A stretch of DNA of 64,000 nt, taken from NCBI GenBank assembly GCA_019155185.1, contig CM032803.1:496001-560000 (forward strand), written 5' to 3'. A model generated the notes under the pieces. It had not been told where the DNA came from and did no database searches. It saw only the letters and a program-made list of their open reading frames with translations. Source of the DNA: Beaufortia kweichowensis (taxonomy: Eukaryota; Chordata; Actinopteri; Cypriniformes; Gastromyzontidae). Positions 57,919-64,000 of the stretch are shown here, one piece after another. Each line of letters starts with the position of its first letter. The stretch's first letter is position 1. Both the position numbers and the translations under genes were made by a program.

Positions 57919-59989
57919 ACAAAGACCACCAATTAAATGTCACATGCAATATTACACAAGCTTTAGTGTGATTTCAAGCAATCAGAAAGACCAACACAGA
58001 GGGTGTCTTTACACATCCCTGCCAGCTATGCAGCAATATGATTAAATATATGAAAGTGCTGTTGAAAGCAGTGTTTAAGGAACTGTGCCAGAAAACTGAA
58101 AAAGCATTTTGTTCCAGAGCTGCAGGTAACTTTTCCCAAGCAGCTCGCTGTGTGTTTTTAAAGTGCATTTGTCCTTAGCAAACAAGTCTCTATAAACCTG
58201 TGAGAAAGAGAACATATTGGATGACTGATTCATTGGAACACAATTTATCTCTGACCTATTTTATGTTGCTTTATTTAAAATCTTAATCGGGTATTTTAGG
58301 CTTTGCTTTAACCTGTATTGATTAACCCACAAGTAAACAGTGATGGGAACAAAATTAGCCAATTAAACTTAGGATAAAGATACCTTAAAAAACTCATTTC
58401 AACATGAAAAACATGTTTTCAAAGGTAAGAAATGTAAAAATGCAATCTTTTTTTATCTTTAAATGCTAGATTAAAGTTTAAATTTTAGGTAAAAAACCTT
58501 TTTTTCAAAGTTTGAAAGAAGCTATTACTTGTATAACTATACTACGCTGCCATAAAAGAGCAGCAGATGCGTCTATGATTTCAATAAAATCAAATCAGTA
58601 GTGCCCATTGAACTATAGCCTTGAGTAAGCTGTCATTTAAAACCAACAATGCTGAATTCCAAATAAAGCTGGCAAAATCCTGAGTAGAGAATGTGTCTTT
58701 TCCACCAACCTGTTTAAGTAATAAAACCGCAAATTGCATGGAAATAAGCCAATTATGACAATAAGACCCCCCTCACACACACACTTAATCCTGCATGTCT
58801 TGGGGATAAACCTGGTATGCATTTTTTCCAAAAGTCTTAATGTGGGCTTAACCAGCCATCTGCACACAGCGGTAATTTCAATAGTTGTTTTAAAAGCGGT
58901 TTTCTGGTAAAGGATCTTACTGCCTAGTCCTGAAGCAATTTGTAGACTGTCAATATGTATTTAGGTCTAAGATATAAGAAGACAGAAAGACAGAGCAAGA
59001 CAGAGTGGGTTGGACAGGCTGATGTTGGATTGAGAGAAAAAAAGAGGAAATGGAGCTGTTGGTAAAGCATCACTGCCTGACCCTGACAGTCTGCTTTATA
59101 ATGCAAGATATAATATAGACCAACTTTCAGAGATTCAAATAAATCAAATGAGAGTTGCTGCGAGTGTTTACAGTGTCTGTGAGCTACGCAGTGGGTTGCC
59201 AACTCATATGCCAAGCACCATCAAAACTCCTACAGCACGCAGACGTAGACACACTTGCAATGGAGAGCATCAACGAGAAATTTCTATTTTAAAACCAGCG
59301 TGAATTGCACAACCCATTTACTTCTGTAATCTGACACATTTGTGATTAATAAAGAAAAAATGAAGGACGAGACTTGATTTTATCCATCAGGAATTGTAAA
59401 GTGTGTGTGCTTTAATATTTTAAGTTTGCTAAAACTATGGCTAAATAACTGTTGTCAAATACAGTATTCAATAGCTTACAAGCAAGATTTTATAGTTTCA
59501 TTTAGAAGAACATCTATTTTACTATTCACTTAATATTTCATAGTTTTTAATCTAATCATGAAAAACTATATTGATGGAAAAGTTTAAAACTAAAGAATAC
59601 ATATTTTACACATTTATATATTCATTTCCATAACAATAAACATAAACCAAAGAATGTTTTTTATAAAAATATCTCAAATGTAAAAAAATAATTCAGATTG
59701 CATTTTCATGTTTATGCTCAAAATGTGCAAATAAGTATCATGTCTAAACCTGCAGATTTTCAATTGAAAGCCCATCCTGACAGATCGTTTCAATGTTAAA
59801 CTAACACAGCTAAATCAATCGGTTCAATCTCTAGTCTTCACTCAGCACTTGATTAATTGAGTCAGACACAGAAGGCCGGGATAGGAACAAACACATTCTG
59901 TTAGGGGCGTCAAAACAGGATTGAAAAGCAACGATCCAGATCAACTAATGAGATGCATTTACTTCTTTTCCTTTGCCGGGACTACAGAG
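57919..59989. other. AT-rich non-coding sequence, nothing recognised
   Basis: 58200-58900 and 59280-59800 are especially AT-rich. Frames under 100 codons look random. Confidence 0.5.
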
Positions 59990-60260
59990 GTCAAGTTGTT
60001 AAGACTACAATACCCAGATGAAAATTGCCTGGAGTGAAGTAAAGTCAGCAGTTGATTGTTTGCAGTTGGCCTTGGCCCCGACTCTAGTGCCAGCTGCCTC
60101 AGGTGCCCGTCTGTGCCAGGTGTCACCAACAGGGCAGCGCTCCCATATTGAGGCGTCTGTCTTCGGATGACCTCACCGATTGTAATGATTCAGGAAGCCG
60201 TCGGGCTCGCGGACACCAATCTGAGGTCAGATCGTTTGCTTTGATGTAATGTGTGTTTCA
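59990..60260. other. Candidate conserved non-coding element, GC-richer
   Basis: Contains GGCCTTGGCCCCGAC near 60068, AGGTGCCCGTCTGTGCC near 60100, GGCAGCGCTCCC near 60132 and CCGTCGGGCTCGCGGAC near 60198. It is among the GC-richest 200 bp in the window and has no long frame. Confidence 0.35.
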
Positions 60261-61585
60261 ATAAAAGTTGTGTTTTGTAACTCTTTACAAAGCTAAGCCA
60301 TCTGCTGCCCTCCAGCCAGTTTGGTTCTGTTCCTGCTCCCGTTTCAACAAACGTACATTTTAGTTTTTAGCATATTAGCCGTTTATGTCTGTGTTTTCGT
60401 CATGTAGGATTAAACATGCATATGTGTTTTTACTTGCTGTTTTTCAGTCACAAGGTCTTAAAGAAAGAAAAGGCTTAATGCTGGTATACTTAATCCCCAG
60501 GATGCCATTATGTTTACAGACTGAATGCCAGCTGAAAGGAAATGCTGTGCGGGATTGCTTTAGATTAACTGTTCGTGCATATGAGTTTAATCCTGCAAGA
60601 TGGTGAGCGAGCTTGTGATATAACACATATGTATTCGTTACAACTTTGTGCTCCGGCTTTTAATGAGAAAAAATATGCAGTTACTAACAGATACTTATGA
60701 TAATACATAATTATAGACTCTAATAGTGTCTAATAGAAAATAGTTTTATCTAAAACTTCTAATTTCTCTGTATTAATACACAGTTCTACTTAATTACCTC
60801 AGCTCTACACAATCACACACACGGCTTATACTTATTCTTCAACGAAGCAAATGAAAAAACGGCTCCATTAGTTTACAGAAAAGATTAATATAAACACATT
60901 GAGCCTTCTACATATCCCCAGTCCCCCACACCATGTTTACTTCATGTAACGGCAAGAACTTTACACTTCACCGTGACCTAGATCTGAATATTACATCTGG
61001 AAGTCCCGTGAGAGATGTATCCAGAGTAATAGCTCTCATTCTATCCTGCCTTTCTCTCCGCTTTTCCTCTTATTTCTCCTTTCCCAATCTCCAAATCAGA
61101 TTACTGATGACATATGCTGCAGCCATTAAGGTCACACACACGGCCTGAGGGCCCGTATGCCACCAGAACAGCCGTCTGGAGAACAAGTACTCACACGTGC
61201 AAACACACACACAAACATCCTCCCATCTGCCTGAGCATGTACAGTCAATCAGAGAAGCATTACACTCCTTGATTTACATGATACTGCTGAGGAGGAAAAG
61301 ATCAAAGAGCAGAAGTATTTTCTGACCATAAGTCCTTGTTTTGAGTAATGGCACTAGGTTTATTCGTAATGCTGCTTTGGTGTTTTGAGATTTAGGTTGG
61401 TAACGTCTGGCAATTGAATAAGGAGCTTGACGAATGACTGAGAAACAGACTGGACATTTTATATGCGGTTCACTAGTTTTTGTGTAATCTAATTGTCAAG
61501 TATAATCTGGAATTGTATCTTTAATAAAAAAATAAATCAAAGGAAAATGAATTGCACCGACTGATAGTACTCTGTTATGATACAG
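60261..61585. other. Mixed non-coding sequence
   Basis: 60380-60610 carries open frames on both strands (plus 60385-60606) without a recognisable product. 61090-61260 has CACACACGGCCTGAGGGCCC and short AC runs. The rest is AT-rich. Confidence 0.4.
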
Positions 61586-62035
61586 TACAGTACCAGTCAA
61601 AGGTTTAGACACAACTGACAAAATGTTTCTCATGATCTTAAAAATCTTTACATCTTTCAATGTTTTAAATTACTTTTGTAGACAAAAATATAATTGTGTG
61701 AACAAATTTATTTCTTTATTTCTTTTATTGGACCAAATAATGATTAAAAGAGCAGCCAATAACAGTTCAGCATAGATTCTTCAGTGCTGTTTAAAAAGCT
61801 TCTCATGTTGAGACCTCAAGAAACATGATAATAAAATGTCAAGAGTATGATTTTGCAAAGACGTTTGAAGATGCTCAAATATAATAGTGTTCATTTATTT
61901 TGATGCTTTTAATATAATTCTCACCATTAAAATGGTGTTATTTCCTGGTTTTTGATAAGTTTACTTACTATTCTAAAATGTGGAAACAAAATCTAAACAA
62001 CAGTGAGTGTTTCTTGACTATTGACTGGTAGTGTA
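61586..62035. mobile_element. Non-autonomous Tc1/mariner-like DNA element (MITE)
   Basis: The left end TACAGTACCAGTCAAAGG (61586-61603) and the reverse complement of the right end, TACACTACCAGTCAATAG (from 62035), agree at 14 of the first 15 bases. Both ends begin with TA, the target dinucleotide of Tc1/mariner insertion. The 450-bp interior is AT-rich with no transposase frame. It includes GACCAAATAATGATTAAAAG and ATCTCAAA-like decay. The terminal word is the familiar fish 'CACTACCAGTCAAAAGTTT' type. Confidence 0.85.
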
Positions 62036-63501
62036 CATGCAAAAGTAACTTGCCCCTGAGGGTATTCGGTCCAAGTCATCAGTCTTATCCATTTAAAAGG
62101 TCTTTAGTTATCGTGAATAAGGAATTTTACTGTGTACTTGAGCTCATTTATAAAAGAATACTAATGTCAGACTCGTAAGCACTGATATAACCATCTTGAA
62201 GGACAGGTCTGGTCCTATAAAACACAACAATCAACATGGGAGCAAACCTCATTCATAATACAGCTATTTCAGCCGGTGATTTTAGAGGCTTTGAATTCAT
62301 CCTGTCTAAACCTTGTCTTTTCCTTTCACAAAACAGAATAAAGGAATTCAAAGAAGCGAGGACAAGCATCGCAGCATGAGACGAAGCTGCGCTCTCTATT
62401 CTTCCCTCAGACGTGTAGATTCACCAGAGAAAAGGTGAAGTGTTCTTATATTCAATTGAAGTATTTTATTGCTTTCACTCTCTGCTAGTCCAGCTGCTCA
62501 GCTGCCTATTAAAATAGTAAAACATGGATGTGACATGAACATCTCATCTGTCATAATGTGGGTGTCAGTAAGCCTTGAGATGAGACAAAGAATCTGCTCT
62601 AAATAAGGATGTGCAAGACTTTTTTTAAAAACTGAATGACAAACTCAATACTCTTGACTGGCCAATGACACGGTGTACAAACTTGTTTAAAAACTTTTCT
62701 GTTGTTATGCTAGTAGAGCAGAAATTACACACATCACTTATTTTTAGACTCAAATTTAGTTTTCACACAAAAATAAAAATGTATATAATATATAAATATA
62801 ATAGTTGTTCAAATGTTGGACAGCTCTCACAAGCTTCCACAGAGAGTGTGTAATATTCATATTGCAATGATTGACACATTGTCTTATTGAAATAATTGAC
62901 ATAATGTCAATCATCGGGAGTCAAAATTGAGATGCTCCCTTGATGTGGATGGTGTGAAATGTATGATAACATATTTCCAATGCAATTCTCTTCTGTGGCT
63001 TGAATGCTGAATGTTTTTTTCAGATCTGAAATTCTACTTTGGAAACGCAGGTGTTCTGTGGCGATTGCCAATTTTCTTTAATAAACTGAAAAATCACAGT
63101 ATGTCGTGTGTAAAAACAGCCAAACAAATGGCCTTGACATTGCTCAACCTGTCACAGAACAAAACAGGAATCATAAAAAATCCAAAATGGCCATCATCGC
63201 CAGATGCCCTTTAACCTGTGCTATACAGCTTTGATGGGTCTGACAGGCTTGCCAGCCACGGCAGAAAGAGGCAGGTTTCATAGGTTATAATTATGCCACA
63301 TTTCATAAACAGATCCTCCTTTGTCACAAGGTTAATAGCTGCAAATTGCACGAAGCAGAGAAAAGTGATCATTAAAGTTTATGTGAAGCAGAACAGATAG
63401 TCTATATGTGTGTCCATCACAGACAGGTAAATTATTGTCTATTAGGGTACAATATACCAACTTAAGTCAAGAGTGTCATGACCAATCACATGCAATTCTA
63501 A
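62036..63501. other. Non-coding sequence with one short palindrome
   Basis: ATTGACATAATGTCAAT (62895-62911) is palindromic around one base, and ATGATTGACACATTGTC lies 28 bp upstream. 63010-63250 is moderately complex with a plus-strand frame (63011-63214) of no recognised family. Confidence 0.45.
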
Positions 63502-63620
63502 TTATAATAATAATAATTTTTCAATAATAACAATAACAATAATAATAACGTTTATTATTATCATCATCATCATCAAATATATTATTAAAATTATATTATT
63601 AAAAAAAATATATATATATA
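63502..63620. repeat. AT-rich compound microsatellite (TAA, ATC, AT)
   Basis: (TAA)n, then (CAATAA)n, (ATT)n, (ATC)n, and an (AT) run at about 63608-63620. Confidence 0.9.
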
Positions 63621-64000
63621 CACAAGTTAAATATATTACAATCATTACACATATTTATTGTTACCATTAATTAAACCAAATTTAGATACTCAAATGGTTC
63701 AGACAACAAATTTTGTCATAATTTATTAACTTTTTTGTCCTTTTTGTAGCTTGACAGCACTAATAATCATTCAGTTATTATTGTATCTCTATTAATAGTC
63801 TTTGAAAGAAAATCATGGTTCTTGACCAATATATAATAACTGCTTATTCATTTTTGTTCAAACTATTTCTTTAATGTGCAAGATTCAAAATAGCTTCACG
63901 AAATGCCACAAAAACGGCAACACCCGCGATACTGCCAATCACCACAGTGACAGCAGAAACACCAGCATTAAGTTCACATTTATTTGGAGACACAGACCAA
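63621..64000. other. AT-rich non-coding end of window
   Basis: AT-rich until 63880. The last 120 bp are more complex (AACACCCGCGATACTGCC) and may begin another block outside the window. Confidence 0.45.

Noticed and set aside
1..64000. CRISPR array, operon or phage-like gene cluster
   Set aside because: No regularly spaced repeats, no tight runs of open frames and no ribosome-binding-site pattern. Composition and repeats are vertebrate.
1..64000. microRNA precursor
   Set aside because: I looked for familiar mature words (miR-9, -124, -137, -130 types) and found none. The two hairpins noted lack the size and shape of a precursor, though small-RNA data would be decisive.

Overview
The window reads as vertebrate, most likely teleost and probably cypriniform, nuclear DNA. 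The base composition is AT-rich and dinucleotide microsatellites are abundant. Several dispersed repeats belong to families that I know as common in cyprinid genomes: a tRNA-derived SINE with the teleost tail 'ATCCAAAGCGACTTACA', the repeat beginning 'AATAGTTCACCCAAAAATG', and a short Tc1/mariner-like element ending in 'TACACTACCAGTCAA'. There are no bacterial operons, phage genes or CRISPR arrays.

I could not support any protein-coding gene. The longest open frame is 136 codons on the minus strand at 37137-37547. It looks like neither a known domain nor a spliced gene, and the other open frames are shorter and behave like chance frames. The window is therefore either a gene desert or the inside of a very large intron. 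One block at 33644-33899 has an exon-like look (acceptor-like end, long open frame, higher GC) and is flagged at low confidence.

The non-coding landscape is patchy. Long AT-rich stretches alternate with 150-750 bp blocks of balanced, non-repetitive sequence that hold octamer-like (ATGCTAAT, ATGCAAAT), homeodomain (TAATTA) and other transcription-factor-like words, with isolated CpGs. That texture is typical of conserved non-coding elements (CNEs) around developmental genes. The best-looking blocks are 11500-12180, 14080-14650, 15530-16140, 24930-25190, 25500-25960, 28180-28480, 29190-29740, 37000-37700, 43560-43920, 44870-45090 and 49190-49940. Conservation cannot be measured from one sequence, so these are candidates only, and I cannot name the gene they would serve.

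Repeats by position: an ATT array at 1-50; GA tracts at 2912, 3599, 4641, 7893 and 54070; a foldback at 4096-4280; a perfect 14-bp hairpin at 10988-11022; SINE copies at 13949, 28670, 46450 and 57785; copies of the AATAGTTCACCC family near 37810, 44460, 51190 and 52447; an AT array at 16716; a 450-bp Tc1-like MITE at 61586-62035; and AT/TAA-rich sequence at 63502-63620. I found no convincing unknown gene system. The regulatory-looking blocks, the foldback and the exon-like block are the items most worth checking.
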